Part shown: positions 35,287 through 47,114 of the stretch, one piece after another
How positions within the stretch are numbered: the first letter of the stretch is position 1
Layout of the letters: each line of letters starts with the position of its first letter
NCBI GenBank assembly: GCA_024195585.1
Contig: SWBL01000010.1
Span: 124,001-188,000 of the forward strand
Length of the DNA: 64,000 nt
DNA from: Aureobasidium sp. EXF-3400
Taxonomy: Eukaryota > Ascomycota > Dothideomycetes > Dothideales > Saccotheciaceae
Direction of reading: 5' to 3'
Position numbers and translations under genes: made by a program
The notes under the pieces: model-generated
The model's database searches: none
What the model was told of the DNA's origin: nothing
The model's input: the letters and a program-made list of their open reading frames with translations, nothing else

Positions 35287-37818
35287 CTACCAATCCTTAA
35301 CCTCAAAACACCCATTCTTCTCCCTATGAGCGATCCACCTATCCGCCCACCCCTTCATCCTCTCCCTCCCCTTCGCACTCCCCACATTAACAGTAGGAAT
35401 GATTTTCTCCACCCTCAACGCCGTACAAAACATACTCAGCTCCCGAAAACTCGAATGCTCTGAATACGGAACTCCAAAACATTTAGCTCGGTTAGTAGAC
35501 CCTCGTTGTGGGGAAAGGTCTTTGATTGAATATGCAGATTTCCAAGACGATGAGTAGAGGATATTCTGCACATTGGGCGTTTCGAGGCGGGAGGAGGGGG
35601 GTTTGTAGTTCCAGCCACTGGGGCGGAAACCGATGCAGCGGTCGAAGTGATCGGCGTAGCCTTGACGGTAGTCGTCCAGTGTATCGGCGCGGATTTCGAA
35701 AATAGGTGTCATGTGGACTTGAGCTTCTCGTGGGTCTGTGGTGAGTAAAGAGCTCAACTCAGGGTCTTCCAAAGCACGACAGATGCGTTGTTTGGCGGCA
35801 GGTGCGTAGATTTTAGACTGCAGGGCTTTGGCGATGCCGATGCAGATGCGCTCTTTGCCGATCGAGTAGGTGCCTACGACAACCAACAGACGAGCGGCTT
35901 TTGTGCTGGTGAGTTTGCCGTTGTTGTGAAGTTTGAGTTCTGTTGTGTCTGAGGGTTCTTGCTTGATGTTGAGATCAGAGTCTTCTTGTTTGAGGGATGG
36001 TTGGGAGTCTTTGCGGACAAAGTTTGCCATGCCTGCGCTTTCTGACTTGAGGGAGTCGAGGACTAGGGGGTCGTCGTTATATCTTACACACATGTCTGCA
36101 CATGCCTTGATGACATCTTCTTGCTCTGGGAATGCGTATTTGGGGTTCAAGTAGGTCGTGTCGAGGTAGCAGACATCGATCTTCTGCTCCTTGTTTTGTC
36201 CTGTGATGTGGTCTTGCACGTCTGGTCGAAGCAAAGGATGCTGTAGATGCATACGACATGCTCTGAAATCACCGCAATGCAGAATACGTTGCAACTTTGG
36301 ATCTGGACCTTTGCTCAGGGGCTTCTCGAACAGATACAATGATGAGCCAGGACAATGGTTTGCCGAGATCATAGTCACCATAACACCAGGAGTACCTGGA
36401 ACTTCTGTCGGTTTCTCCCAGTCTAGAGCAATGACGTACTCGGGATTGACTCGCAGTTGCTGCTTGACCAGATTGGCAGTGACCTTACTGCAGTAGATCG
36501 GGCCATGTGTCCAAGTGCTCGTCAGTCCAACATAGTGGTCGCTGTGAAAATGACTCAGAAAGTAAGCATTACAGCCAGCGACAGCGCCATATCTGAAAGC
36601 ATCGACAGCAATGTTGGTTCCGGGCAATATCTTGTAGAAGGGACATGTGCGTGTGTAACTTGGCTTTCCACGAGAAGCGTTTTCGGCAGCAGCAGCATTG
36701 GCCCATGCCATGTCTTCTGATCGACTAGTCATGAGTTTTGAGAACGCAGAACTTGACCTGTGGGCACCAAGTGGTTGTGATTGAGCAGGCTTTGCTGGAC
36801 GAGCAGGTTTCTTGAAGTGTGCTGATGAAATAGTAACTGGCGAGGGCTTCTCCTTCTTTTCGGGTAGGGGTGTCGGATTGCCATCAAGGCAGTTGTTGAC
36901 ATGTACGCCAGCGTCTGATTCTGCGATTCCTGCCAGACTGACACTACAGATGGGACATGTCGGGGCGTTTTCCTCGAGATTTTCGATACTGTCGTCTTGG
37001 AAACTGTCATCTTCTCCATTTTCTTGCTTGAGTTGCTCTTGCTCCATCCACAACCTCTCAACATACTCTTCGCCCTCATCGAAAACATCATCTTCAAAGT
37101 CGTCAGTCCCCTCGAAATCGCCAAAGTTGTCTTCATCTGCTACTGACACGGAAGTCGGTTGGTGTATCAACGATGGTGGTTGTTTGGGCTCTGTCTTGAT
37201 GGTTGGTGGTGCGTCGCTCGGGTTTGTGTCATCGACCTCTTCATCCTCGCTGTCGGACTCTTCCATGAATGGACCAGAAGCAATCTTGGCGATAGGTACG
37301 GCCTTGACCTCGTCGGTTGGTGTAGGAGCCGTGGATGTAGGCTTGGGCTCGTCCAGACCCTCGTTTGGCGATAACTTCCTTCTTTTGACAGGCCCATCCT
37401 CCTCGTTGAAGCGTGGCTCCAGCTCTTCCTCAACCTCGACTTCGTCTACCACTTCCTGACTCTTCAATGGCGAGGATCCAGGATTGGCGACAAACAGACC
37501 ATCATCCTTCTTGAAGAAGGACAAGATACTGGCATTGGGTTTGGCAGGTGCTTTGACATTCTTGGCCGGTGTCGACTTTTTGGAATTGGCGTTTCCTTTT
37601 CCTGTGGTAGCTGACTTTGGCTGTTTTGGTCCGCTAGAAGACCGGGGTGGCATTGTCCTGGTAGCCATGGGTGGCAATTGAGTCGTCGGTATAGCGGGTG
37701 GCGGCTTGGTGAAAGGTGAAGCGGCGGTTGTATTTGGTGGCGACGGCGGTCTGCCTACTGATGGAAGTACATGCGTTCCTGACGATACTGAATTGTTCTC
37801 TCGCGGGTTTCGAAACAT
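35287..37818 (-). CDS. PSO2: Pso2/Snm1-family DNA crosslink repair nuclease
   Basis: Metallo-beta-lactamase/beta-CASP 5' exonuclease that processes interstrand crosslinks. From the first ATG (MFRNPREN) the single exon gives 843 residues; the frame is open back to 37935 but without ATG, so an upstream exon is possible. A C-C-H-C UBZ4-like finger (CPIC...H...C) sits near residue 288. The catalytic HxHxDH is SHFHSDHYVGL near 425, with further metal residues in MISANHCPGSS and ILHCGDFR. The DRMBL region closes the protein (VVVGTYSIGKER, VPYSEHSSFREL, PTVNVG). The N-terminal 280 residues are disordered and acidic, with IL-FFKK, a PIP-box-like SILSFFKKD. Confidence 0.95.
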   Translation of the reverse strand: MFRNPRENNSVSSGTHVLPSVGRPPSPPNTTAASPFTKPPPAIPTTQLPPMATRTMPPRSSSGPKQPKSATTGKGNANSKKSTPAKNVKAPAKPNASILSFFKKDDGLFVANPGSSPLKSQEVVDEVEVEEELEPRFNEEDGPVKRRKLSPNEGLDEPKPTSTAPTPTDEVKAVPIAKIASGPFMEESDSEDEEVDDTNPSDAPPTIKTEPKQPPSLIHQPTSVSVADEDNFGDFEGTDDFEDDVFDEGEEYVERLWMEQEQLKQENGEDDSFQDDSIENLEENAPTCPICSVSLAGIAESDAGVHVNNCLDGNPTPLPEKKEKPSPVTISSAHFKKPARPAKPAQSQPLGAHRSSSAFSKLMTSRSEDMAWANAAAAENASRGKPSYTRTCPFYKILPGTNIAVDAFRYGAVAGCNAYFLSHFHSDHYVGLTSTWTHGPIYCSKVTANLVKQQLRVNPEYVIALDWEKPTEVPGTPGVMVTMISANHCPGSSLYLFEKPLSKGPDPKLQRILHCGDFRACRMHLQHPLLRPDVQDHITGQNKEQKIDVCYLDTTYLNPKYAFPEQEDVIKACADMCVRYNDDPLVLDSLKSESAGMANFVRKDSQPSLKQEDSDLNIKQEPSDTTELKLHNNGKLTSTKAARLLVVVGTYSIGKERICIGIAKALQSKIYAPAAKQRICRALEDPELSSLLTTDPREAQVHMTPIFEIRADTLDDYRQGYADHFDRCIGFRPSGWNYKPPSSRLETPNVQNILYSSSWKSAYSIKDLSPQRGSTNRAKCFGVPYSEHSSFRELSMFCTALRVEKIIPTVNVGSAKGRERMKGWADRWIAHREKNGCFEVKDW

Positions 37819-38222
37819 CGGAGAAGATGTGATTTGGTCAATCGACTTCTGCCTGGACAAAAGTCGCTGATGACGCTGTGCCGAGGTCGTGTCAAAGCGC
37901 GTAGATTGCTTTCGTGACAAAATGCCAAGACACAATCATCAAAGAAATGTCGCCAACAACACGAACATCACATTGACATGACAGTATAGGGTTCAATATG
38001 CTATGCTTCTTTGCATTTTGGTCTATGTGGCAAGAACAACAACTCCCCCACTCTGTCACCAACGTTCGCTTCCCTTGATCCCGCCAACCATGCTCCGTGT
38101 TGCACCCTTTGCACCACCACTAACCACCCGATTCTGGAAAAAGAGTCTCGGGCATTACTACTAGGAGATTAAGACGAGGACGATGGTCAAAGCTGAACAA
38201 TCATGACTGAGTCTCTACGACT
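37819..38222. other. Intergenic: PSO2 upstream region and CDC55 3' flank
   Basis: About 400 bp between two minus-strand genes. The segment next to PSO2 is in-frame open without an ATG. Nothing else seen. Confidence 0.5.
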
Positions 38223-40067
38223 CTAGAGTGCCGAAAAGACAAAGAGCTGCGACGTGCCGCGTCAGTCATGCCATGAGGAAGACTGTCGAGTCAGGATACT
38301 CACATTGTTGGTTGCAGCAATGGCGATGCTGTCCTCGAACGGATGCCAGCTCATGTGCAATATCTTCTTGTTGAAATCGATTGCATCGGCGTCCGTCTCC
38401 TTGCGCATTCTGCTTCCCTGGCCTGCAGGGCTGTTGGCCCTGCTGTTGCCCTTCTTGTCCTTGGCTCCATTCATCGGTGTCGGGATTCCGACCTTCTTGG
38501 CCTTGAATGCGCTCTTATCCGCTTGCAGCACCACTTCAGTGTCTTTGCCCGCTTCTGATGGATAGATCATGAAGTTGTTGTTGTAAGATCCTGTCATAAC
38601 ATTCTTGGCATCGCCCGAGAAGACCACCTCGAACTTGTCGAAGATGCTGTCGTTCTCGTATGTATCGCAGAGGCGTGGTCGCAGGTGTTCGTGGATGGGG
38701 ATGGTCTTGACTGGTTGTCTCTCCATGTTCACATCCCAAATCTTGACTGTGAGGTAATCGCGAGACAAAATGTAACGACCGTCGTGTGAGAAGCGAACAT
38801 CGGAGATGGATGAGATGATTTCCGAAAAGAACGACCTGGACGAGGGGTCCTCTTCTTGCTCGAATTCTGCGGCTTGTCAGTATGATTGTCTTCCATTTTT
38901 CTAGATCGAAACTTACGCTTGGCGTGTGAATCACAAAGAGCCCTCTCACGCATATCAGCCAACTTGATGGTTCCCTTGCTGCTGGCATACATGAACCAAT
39001 TGCAGCTGAGTGGGTGGAACTCTGCGGCGGTAATAACCTCGGTCAACTCCTCCATGTTGGCAGGCTTGATATCAACAATGTTGAAACTCTGATCTTGAAT
39101 GTTGAGATTCCACAGGTTGATGCGCAAGTCGTCACTGCTGATGTATGTTTCGCCATCGCTGTTCACAGAAATGCTATTGATGTGGTAAGCGTGGGCGTTG
39201 GCATACACACGGCGAGGTACAGCAGCGATGACTGTGTCGTGGTGTGTCATGCGGGGGAAGCTGAGGTCGGCGGTGCTGCGGAAGTGTTTGTTGGGGGCTC
39301 TGACGGGACCGCCGCCAACAGCACCACCTGCGCCGGCAGGAGTGAGATCTTGTGACAGGTTGTTCTCGGCCACGACCTTGAGGGATTTCTCAAAGACCTT
39401 CCATAGCTTGATGGTCTTGTCGTTGGTCGACAGCAGGTAATGCGAAGCGTTTTGTCTCCTACACCACTTGATCTTGTTGATCTTTTCCTCGATTTCAAGA
39501 GACTTCAGGTAGTCAAACTCGGGCTCATGTGATTGGAACTCGGTGTGGAACTTGTACTCGCATGTTTTTTTCTTGCCAGTGTCAGCAGCGGAAGGCCTTT
39601 CGTCGGGGGCGGGGATGGCTGGTACCGTCTCATTACGTTCGAAAAGAACAACGCGGCCACCCTTGTCGCCAGTGGCCAGGTAGTTACCCGTCTGATCGAA
39701 CTCGACCGTTGAGATGATGTCGGCTGTGTCTTGTCAGCGGCGCTGTAGGTGGTGGAGGGGCAAGTCGACCACAACGAACCTTCTGTGATGTCCTCGACGT
39801 CTCCCTTGTCACCAAAGCACCTGCGCGTTAAGTGTCAGCCGGGGTATCGTTGCAAGTGTGTCGCCGAGTCTTGGTTGAGTTGTTGGTGGGAGTGGACAGT
39901 GTTTCCAACAGCAGCACGTGCGGGGTGGACAGCAGTGGTCAAGCGTCCAGGAACGAGCAAGACCGCGACAGTCGAGGCATACAAGATCAAGGGCAGGACA
40001 GGGGACACGGAAAGACTCACTGGGTGAACTTCCATGTCGGGGGCTGCTGCGAGTCTCCGTCGACCAT
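38223..40067 (-). CDS. CDC55: PP2A regulatory subunit B55 (Cdc55), WD40
   Basis: Substrate-specifying B subunit of protein phosphatase 2A, acting in mitotic exit and morphogenesis. Five exons, 40067..40021, 39820..39780, 39723..38917, 38866..38304 and 38246..38223, join in phase to 493 residues. Landmarks: [28 protein letters not shown] at the start (across three exons), [57 protein letters not shown] and [14 protein letters not shown]. The last exon is only 24 nt (LFVFSAL and stop), separated by a 57-nt intron, and restores the canonical last blade. A disordered insert ([17 protein letters not shown]) interrupts the final blade. Very secure. Confidence 0.96.
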
Positions 40068-41967
40068 GATTTCTGCTTGTATTGGAGCAGATGCGGGAAG
40101 GTGTCCGGGAATTGGCTATGTAGCTAAGGCTGGCCAAGTGTCGCTAGGTATTCCTGGCAAGATGGAGGGCTTGCTTCTAGCAGCAGTGTAGAATTGGAGG
40201 GATGGAATATGGATGGGATGCGAGCTTCAGCTTCGGATGATGTCAGGTCGGCCAAGGCAGAGAAGCAGCAGCTGTTGCGGTTTGATGGCGCTGCGCAGCG
40301 GCGAGATGGACGAGGCGACGACGGTGAGCGAGCGAGCAGGGGTGAGTATCGACTAAAGACGACTTGATTGTGGATTGAATGATGGTTTGCTGTTTGGTGA
40401 GCGAGAGATCGTGGGTTTGGGCCTGCGTGAACCGTGAATTGTCGGAATCAAGGGATGGGCGCTTTTACGACCAAGGCGCGGGGCTGGCTTTTTCCGCCAA
40501 GACGAGGTGCTCTTGCACGCTGTGTGTTTCTTCACTCGACTTGTTTCTGTTCAGACGAACGCCGTTGTTCTACCTTCACTCAGCCTGTCTCTGTTTATTA
40601 GACACTGTTGTTCTAGAGCAATGTGTTGTTGTTGACCAGAGCTTGTCAGAGGGACATTGCACCTTGTTCATGCAGTCCATGTCACTTTCTTTGTCCCGAT
40701 CCGTCCAGCTCGTTGTTTCAGACCAGAGCTGACATTACACACACCGCGATCGAGAAGCTTTATAGCATAGCGCTATGTATGCTTGTATCTCGATCCATGC
40801 CCTACTTGGCCATGGCGTCAATCGATACAAGCTACTACCATGGCCTTCTCATGATGCCTTATTACGATAACAGCGAGACTAAAGCTATAGAAACACAATG
40901 ATTCTTTATCCTCTGCCTGATCAATGAATGTCGCTAATATATTACTGCCTTTGAGCGTCGCCCGCATGACGGTCTCTGGAGTCTAGACCAAGCTATCTCA
41001 AATCGTTTACTTCGACTCAACCCGCAAACGAGAGGCAGCTACTGCCACAGCTCTGGAAGCCTGAGTATGGCCGCATGCCACCTATTTGTACCCAATCAAT
41101 AGAATATCAACAAAGACAACAAGGCAACAAACGAGCGATGGGGTGTATTTGAGTCCCCCAGCTTCGCCTATTATGAACGTTTGAACGAAGCTCGATCTCA
41201 TGCGGCACTGATGACCCCTACGAGTACGTTATTTATGGGTTTTGCCTTCGAGATTATACCTCCTCGAGTGCTAAAGTTCGTAATACCGATCACTCTCACA
41301 AAAACACTCAAGCAGGCATGGCGCTATCAAATTGCACAGTCACCTCTGAAGGATAGACAAATCCAAGAGCCTTGATTTCACGACTCTCGGTGGACATTAT
41401 CCTGTCTTTCGAAACCTTTGTGCATTCTTATAGCTACACGCGTCACATGCTTCTGCACGTGGAGAGGCAGGGTCGAGGTTGTAATGGATTGTAGTGGTGC
41501 ATGTGGTTGCTCAGCTTCTCTGCGCACGAGTGGAAGTATTCAGGCCGCAGCTGCTCTTTCCTTGGTGGGTGTCATAGCCAAAATGGAAGTCGATCGCGCC
41601 TTCCTCTCCAAAGCATTCAAGAATAGACAGACAGACAACAGCCATAAAAGCACTTCTCGCCCCATGATGAGTATATCGAGTGTCAAGGCATGTCAATCGG
41701 CAAGTGTAGACAGAAGCCGGGACGTGTCTAGCACATAGCCGAGGGCCAAAATGACCTATGGTCAACGCTAATTGGTCAGATCTGCATGTCGACTCGAAGC
41801 TCCCGCGAGATCTGGGAGCGTCTCCACGACGTTTGCCCCGTCGCCGGCCGAGCCCTCAAGAGTCGTCCCTTTGCCATCGCTGCCTCTCCGACACCACTCC
41901 TCTCTTCAGCCTTGATTTGTCCTGTTGCCGTCTTAGTATCGGCTTTTCCTAATTCACAATCGCAATC
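40068..41967. other. Divergent intergenic region CDC55 / SDH1
   Basis: About 1.9 kb. An ATTGG (inverted CCAAT box) lies at 41771-41775, about 195 bp before the SDH1 ATG, fitting HAP/CBC control of respiratory genes. No coding or RNA gene recognised. Confidence 0.5.
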
Positions 41968-44080
41968 ATGAACTCGTTCGGTTTGCGACAGGTTGCCGCC
42001 TCTTCAAGGGTGCGTCCAGCTCGAAAAGGCCCTCAGAAAATTGGTAACTGACAACAGCATTGCAGTTCTCCCAAGGCCTTAGAAGACAGCAGGCACGCGC
42101 CTTCTCTCGCAGCGCTCCCGCCGCTCGCATCATCACAAACCAGCCTCTTCGCGCAAAGGAGGCCTCGCCATTCCTCAGCAACAAGTACCCCGTCATCGAC
42201 CACGAATACGATGCCCTCGTTGTCGGTGCCGGCGGTGCCGGTTTGAGAGCCGCCTTCGGTCTTGCTGAGGCTGGCTTCAACACTGCCTGTATCTCCAAGC
42301 TGTTCCCTACCAGATCGCACACCGTCGCCGCTCAGGGTGGTATTAACGCCGCTCTCGGAAAGTGAGTGACGACATTTTGGGGCAATACAAAGAGTCGGAA
42401 CTGACACAACCAACAGCATGCACGAAGACGACTGGAGATGGCACATGTACGACACAGTCAAGGGTTCGGATTGGTTGGGTGACCAGGACGCTATCCACTA
42501 CATGACCCGTGAGGCCCCCGCCTCGGTCATTGAGCTCGAGAATTACGGCTGCCCCTTCTCGCGTACCGATGACGGAAAGATGTGAGTACATTTACAAGCG
42601 TCTGTCTGCATGAATTGGCATACTGACATTCCACAGCTACCAGAGAGCCTTCGGTGGACAGTCCAAGGAGTACGGCAAGGGTGGTCAGGCCTACAGATGC
42701 TGCGCCGCCGCTGACAGAACCGGTCACGCTCTTCTTCACACTCTCTACGGCCAATCCCTCCGCCACAACACCAACTACTTCATCGAGTACTTCGCCACCG
42801 ATCTGATCATGGAGAACGGCGAGTGCAAGGGTGTCATTGCCTACAACCAGGAGGACGGTACCATCCACAGATTCCGCGCCCAGAACACCGTCTTGGCCAC
42901 TGGTGGTTACGGACGTGCCTACTTCTCGTGTACCTCTGCTCACACTTGCACTGGTGACGGTATGGCCATGGTTGCCCGTGCTGGTCTCCCTAACCAGGAT
43001 CTGGAGTTCGTTCAGTTCCACCCCACTGGTATCTACGGCGCTGGATGTCTGATCACCGAGGGTTCTCGTGGTGAGGGTGGTTACCTCCTCAACTCCGAGG
43101 GTGAGCGATTCATGGAGCGTTACGCTCCTACCGCCAAGGATCTTGCCTCGCGTGACGTTGTCTCGCGTTCCATGACCATGGAGATCCGCGAGGGCCGTGG
43201 TGTCGGTCCCGACAAGGACCACATCTACCTCCAGCTTTCTCACTTGCCCGCCGAGGTCCTCCACGAGCGTCTGCCCGGTATCTCCGAGACCGCCTCCATT
43301 TTCGCTGGTGTCGATGTCCGCAAGCAGCCCATCCCCGTTCTTCCCACCGTCCACTACAACATGGGTGGTATCCCTACCAAGTACACTGGTGAGGTCATCA
43401 CCCAGGATGCTCAGGGCAACGACCAGGTCGTCCCCGGTCTCTTCGCCTGTGGTGAAGCCGCCTGTGTCTCCGTCCACGGTGCTAACCGTCTTGGTGCCAA
43501 CTCCCTCCTCGACTTGGTCGTCTTCGGTCGCGCTGTTTCTCACACCATCCGTGACAACTTCACTCCTGGACAGAAGCTCGACGAGATCCCCGCCGATGCT
43601 GGTGCCGAGGCCATCAACGTCATCGACCAGGTCCGCACTGCCGAGGGTCCCAAGACCACCCACGAGGTCCGCCTCGCCATGCAGAAGGTCATGCAGACCG
43701 ATGTTTCCGTCTTCCGTACCCAGGAGTCGCTCGACGAGGGTGTCAAGAAGATCCGCGACGTTGACCAGCAGTTCGCCCAGGTCGGCACCAAGGACCGCAG
43801 CATGATCTGGAACTCCGATCTTGTTGAGACCCTTGAGCTCCGTAACCTCTTGACTTGCGCCGTCCAGACCGCTGAGGCCGCCGCCGAGAGAAAGGAGTCT
43901 CGTGGTGCTCACGCCCGTGAGGACTTCCCCGACCGTGACGACAAGAACTGGATGAAGCACTCCTTGACATGGCAGAAGCAGCCCCACGGCAAGGTCGAGC
44001 TCGGATACCGCAAGGTTACCGGCACCACCCTTGACGAGGCTGAGTGCAAGGCCGTCCCTCCCTTCGCCAGAAAGTACTAA
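41968..44080 (+). CDS. SDH1: Succinate dehydrogenase flavoprotein subunit, mitochondrial
   Basis: Catalytic subunit of complex II, oxidising succinate to fumarate in the mitochondrial matrix. Four exons, 41968..42009, 42066..42361, 42417..42581 and 42637..44080, join in phase to 648 residues. The first 40 residues form an Arg-rich presequence ([16 protein letters not shown]). The FAD site is [12 protein letters not shown], and the covalently flavinylated histidine is His99 in [11 protein letters not shown]. Substrate and active-site segments include [30 protein letters not shown] and [14 protein letters not shown]. The three introns cluster in the first third. Codon use is strongly C-biased, as in highly expressed genes. 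Confidence 0.98.
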
Positions 44081-44925
44081 GCAATCAATTGCGAATATGT
44101 GCTTCTATCAGGCGAGTGAGTTTATTGATACCAATAGATGAGGAGACGACGATCGAAAAAGTCACTGCATGGGTGTGATGTGCTTAGGCTAGCGCAATAG
44201 CAATGTCTTCATGTCAGCCCCTACCATGATCAGAGACTACAGGAGTCTGGTGGAGAATTGACGTTAAATTTCGGAGCGACGGGTGTTGCTTCTTTCTTGT
44301 GTGTATGTAAAGCCTTTTTTGAATAGTTTATCTTTTTTTCCTTGCTTGAATATTGGCCTTCCAACTAGGCATGCTTCTCGTGATAGTTCTTTTGCTGCTT
44401 TATTGCTGCACCCACCCCTTGCTACTGAGTCTACTGTCTTGTGATGATGGTCTATATTCTTCTTCAAGACAATGATCTTAATGTAACATCTCGTGAAGGT
44501 ATGATGCCGAGTATATCAATGGGGTCGGATTTGATTGTGGAAGTGAGGCGTTTCTACTCAGTCTTTGCGTGTAGCAACCCAAATTCAATTTTCTTTGGCC
44601 AAAACGTGTGTCTTCTAACATCTCAGACGCTTCTCCTGAGTGTGAGTCTCTCTGACTGCTATGGCCAGCTATGGCTAGTTTATAGAAGGGACATATCATC
44701 GCCGATGCATTTTGCTGTTGTCAAAATATTGAGACAGGGTCATACTCTATACAATCAGACATGGTCATATCTTGACATGCGTCAACTGCACGAAGAGCTA
44801 AATGCATCAATCGATCTTTTGATCAAAGTCTATATCTGGTATAGCTAGTGCAACAACACTGCACCGTAGGCTCATCCCTCTATCAGGGCAAAAACCTCCA
44901 TATCCACGATACCCTCAAGCATCAA
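44081..44925. other. Intergenic between convergent genes
   Basis: About 845 bp downstream of SDH1 and the sugar transporter. The 135-codon open frame at 44441-44848 has no recognisable content. Confidence 0.5.
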
Positions 44926-46181
44926 TCACTGTGCCTTCCCGTTCTTCACCTCCTTCTCAAGTTTCTGTTTCTTCTGCATAGGGATCCTATAGCTAGTCTC
45001 CCAACCATACAACGCACCAGCTCCAAACACAAGCCCCGCACCCATACACATCATCCCACTCAGACTATGCCCAAACAGTATCGTGGACGCCACGAAACTG
45101 ACAAGTTTCCTGATGTTCAGGACGATTGTGACTGTGACCGCTGATGCCTGAGCAGAAAGCAAGTTTACTCCTGTAATACAAGCCAATTGCGTGAGCGAAT
45201 TGAGGAGTAAGAATGCAATGCCCTGTGGTAAGTTGGCGCTTTTGAGGACGGGAAGGGAGTCAGGAACGACAAGGGGTGGTGTGCTGGAGAGAGCAGCGTA
45301 TTGACGACGCAGAGTGTTTGCCAGAGGTAGAAACAGAGGTAGAGAGAGGAAATGGCTGTAGAAGAGATTTTCGCGCCAGTGGGAGCCGTAGGTGGCGTAG
45401 GTATCTTGAACGTAGACACCCATGTATGCGGAGAGGATTTGAGCGGCGAGGAGGATGAGGAGGCCGGAGCTGAGATCTCCGCTGCTGGTTTCCACATGTT
45501 TGCCCTGTGTTGTTAATATCAACATTCTCTACTACAGATAGAGGGAGAGGCAAAAACTTACCTTACTATCCGCATCCGCAAACGCAGAAACCAACACTCC
45601 CAGGGTCAAAAGCACTACGCTGCCCACTTGCAATACAGTGTATCGTTTACCTTGCAAAGCACCAGCCAACATGGTAGTCACGCTTCCAAACGAGCGTAAG
45701 ATAATGTGTACTGGGACGGAAATGTTGAAGGCAAAAGCCCAGTTGTTGAGCATGTTTATGGCGAAAAACATGACTGCAATGTAAGCCCATTTACGCATGG
45801 GCACAGCAGGAGACTTCAGGGTGAGAGTGGGTGTGATTTGAGAGAAGGAGGCTGCGAGGGTGGTGAAGATGAATTGGGAGAGGGTAATCAGGAGACCTAT
45901 GGGTGGGATTAGTTTGGCGGTTTCGAGGGGTTTGTTGATGGTGTTTACGGACCACTGTCCGCCTCAGTCCTAAAGAAAATAGGTTAGCCGGATGTCTTGA
46001 GGATATGTGCACTTTTAGCAGGCGGGTGAACTCACTTGATGATCTTCTCCAGCGTAAAGACCTTTGTAGCAGGATTAGCACGGATACGCGTCCAGTTGCA
46101 ACGTCGACAACTCACATTTGAACAGCATCCTCCAAAGATGAGCCCCACTGTGTTGAGTGATGCGAGAATGATTTCAGCCAT
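44926..46181 (-). CDS. UAA-family nucleotide-sugar transporter (Yea4-like)
   Basis: ER/Golgi antiporter of the UAA/SLC35B family, most like the UDP-GlcNAc transporter Yea4. Five exons, 46181..46116, 46061..46036, 45969..45953, 45896..45562 and 45504..44926, give 340 residues. The start reads MAEIILASLNTVGLIFGGCCSN then VFTLEKIIK. Exons 2 and 3 are tiny (26 and 17 nt). The donor after exon 3 is a weak GTCCGT; a GTGGTC site 3 nt earlier would also keep frame and drop one residue. About ten helices follow, with NMLNNWAFAFNISVPVHIILRS, the family's key helix pair, and NIRKLVSFVASTILFGH near the C-terminus. The tail KKQKLEKEVKNGKAQ is lysine-rich, as in ER-retained members. Confidence 0.88.
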
Positions 46182-47114
46182 GATCAGATGCCCCAAGACT
46201 CTGCGTGACAGATTGTCAGTTGTGAGCCGATAGGGTAAGTGAGCAGAAAGATAGTCAAGAGTCGTGATTTGTGAAAGGTTGATGGCGGAGGAGTTGATGG
46301 TCTTCAGGGGAATATGTGTAATGGTCGAAATCTTTTCAAGATGCAACAACTTTCGTAGAAGGCGATCGTGTCCACCGAGACTAATCTTTCTGGATCCTTA
46401 TGGAAGAGAGAATTGTTGTAGATCCCGGATATAGTGATAATAGCCCGGCGATGATTGACGCGGGTTGGCCGCTTTGGAAGAGAGTTCACGACGTGATCTA
46501 GAGAAATCTGCTTACCGTAGCCTTTCGTACAACTGCTGGAGAGAACTGAGACTTCGAGTAATCAGGAACTGCTACAATAAGTTGTAGTAGAGACGAGTAG
46601 AAGTAATTATGGTCAATGTATGGGAGCCAAGAACAGGGGACGACGCGACGTTGCAGGAGTTCCTGACCGCTTACCGAGAAATGTCACTTTCAAAAATCAT
46701 GGGAATGCTGTGATGAATAAATTGCAAAACATGAAAATTTATTTCACAAAGCACAGTTCACAAAGGCAAGGCAAATGAGTTTAACTCTGTTCTTCAATTG
46801 TGACTTGGTAGTACTTGTCTCAAGAACGACAATGCGTTTCTCCCCGGTGTCGTGAAGTATGTCCGAATCACCACCATCGAGTTAGACTTCGTTCTTCAAT
46901 TAGAACTTGATGATACTTGTCCCGAAAACAGCGACGTGTCTCTCCTTGATGTCGTGAAGTATGTCCGCATCATCACCACCTCAACCGTCGCGAACTCACG
47001 AAACGTAGGCAAGGGATGACCGACGGGGGCCCGAGTTCTCATGCGACAGCGACCGGGAGCAGACTTCGGGTCCGCCTTCGTCCTGTCGTACGCCGTATCT
47101 GATCAAGCCGTGCA
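46182..47114. other. Intergenic with a 102-bp tandem duplication
   Basis: About 930 bp: the sugar-transporter promoter, a diverged direct duplication (46789-46992) and the 3' flank of the 114-residue gene. No further gene. Confidence 0.5.
46789..46992. repeat. Two diverged tandem copies of a 102-bp unit
   Basis: Copies start GTTCTTCAATT at 46789 and 46891 and share CTTGTC, GTGTCGTGAAGTATGTCCG-type and CACCACC blocks in order. About four fifths of positions agree by eye. Non-coding. Confidence 0.85.

Noticed and set aside
42527..43987. 486-codon minus-strand open frame
   Set aside because: It is fully antisense to SDH1 exon 4. The strong C-ending codon bias of SDH1 removes stops on the opposite strand; the translation is low-complexity Gly/Val/Thr-rich.
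44441..44848. 135-codon plus-strand open frame after SDH1
   Set aside because: No recognisable content, AT-rich, and located in convergent 3' regions.
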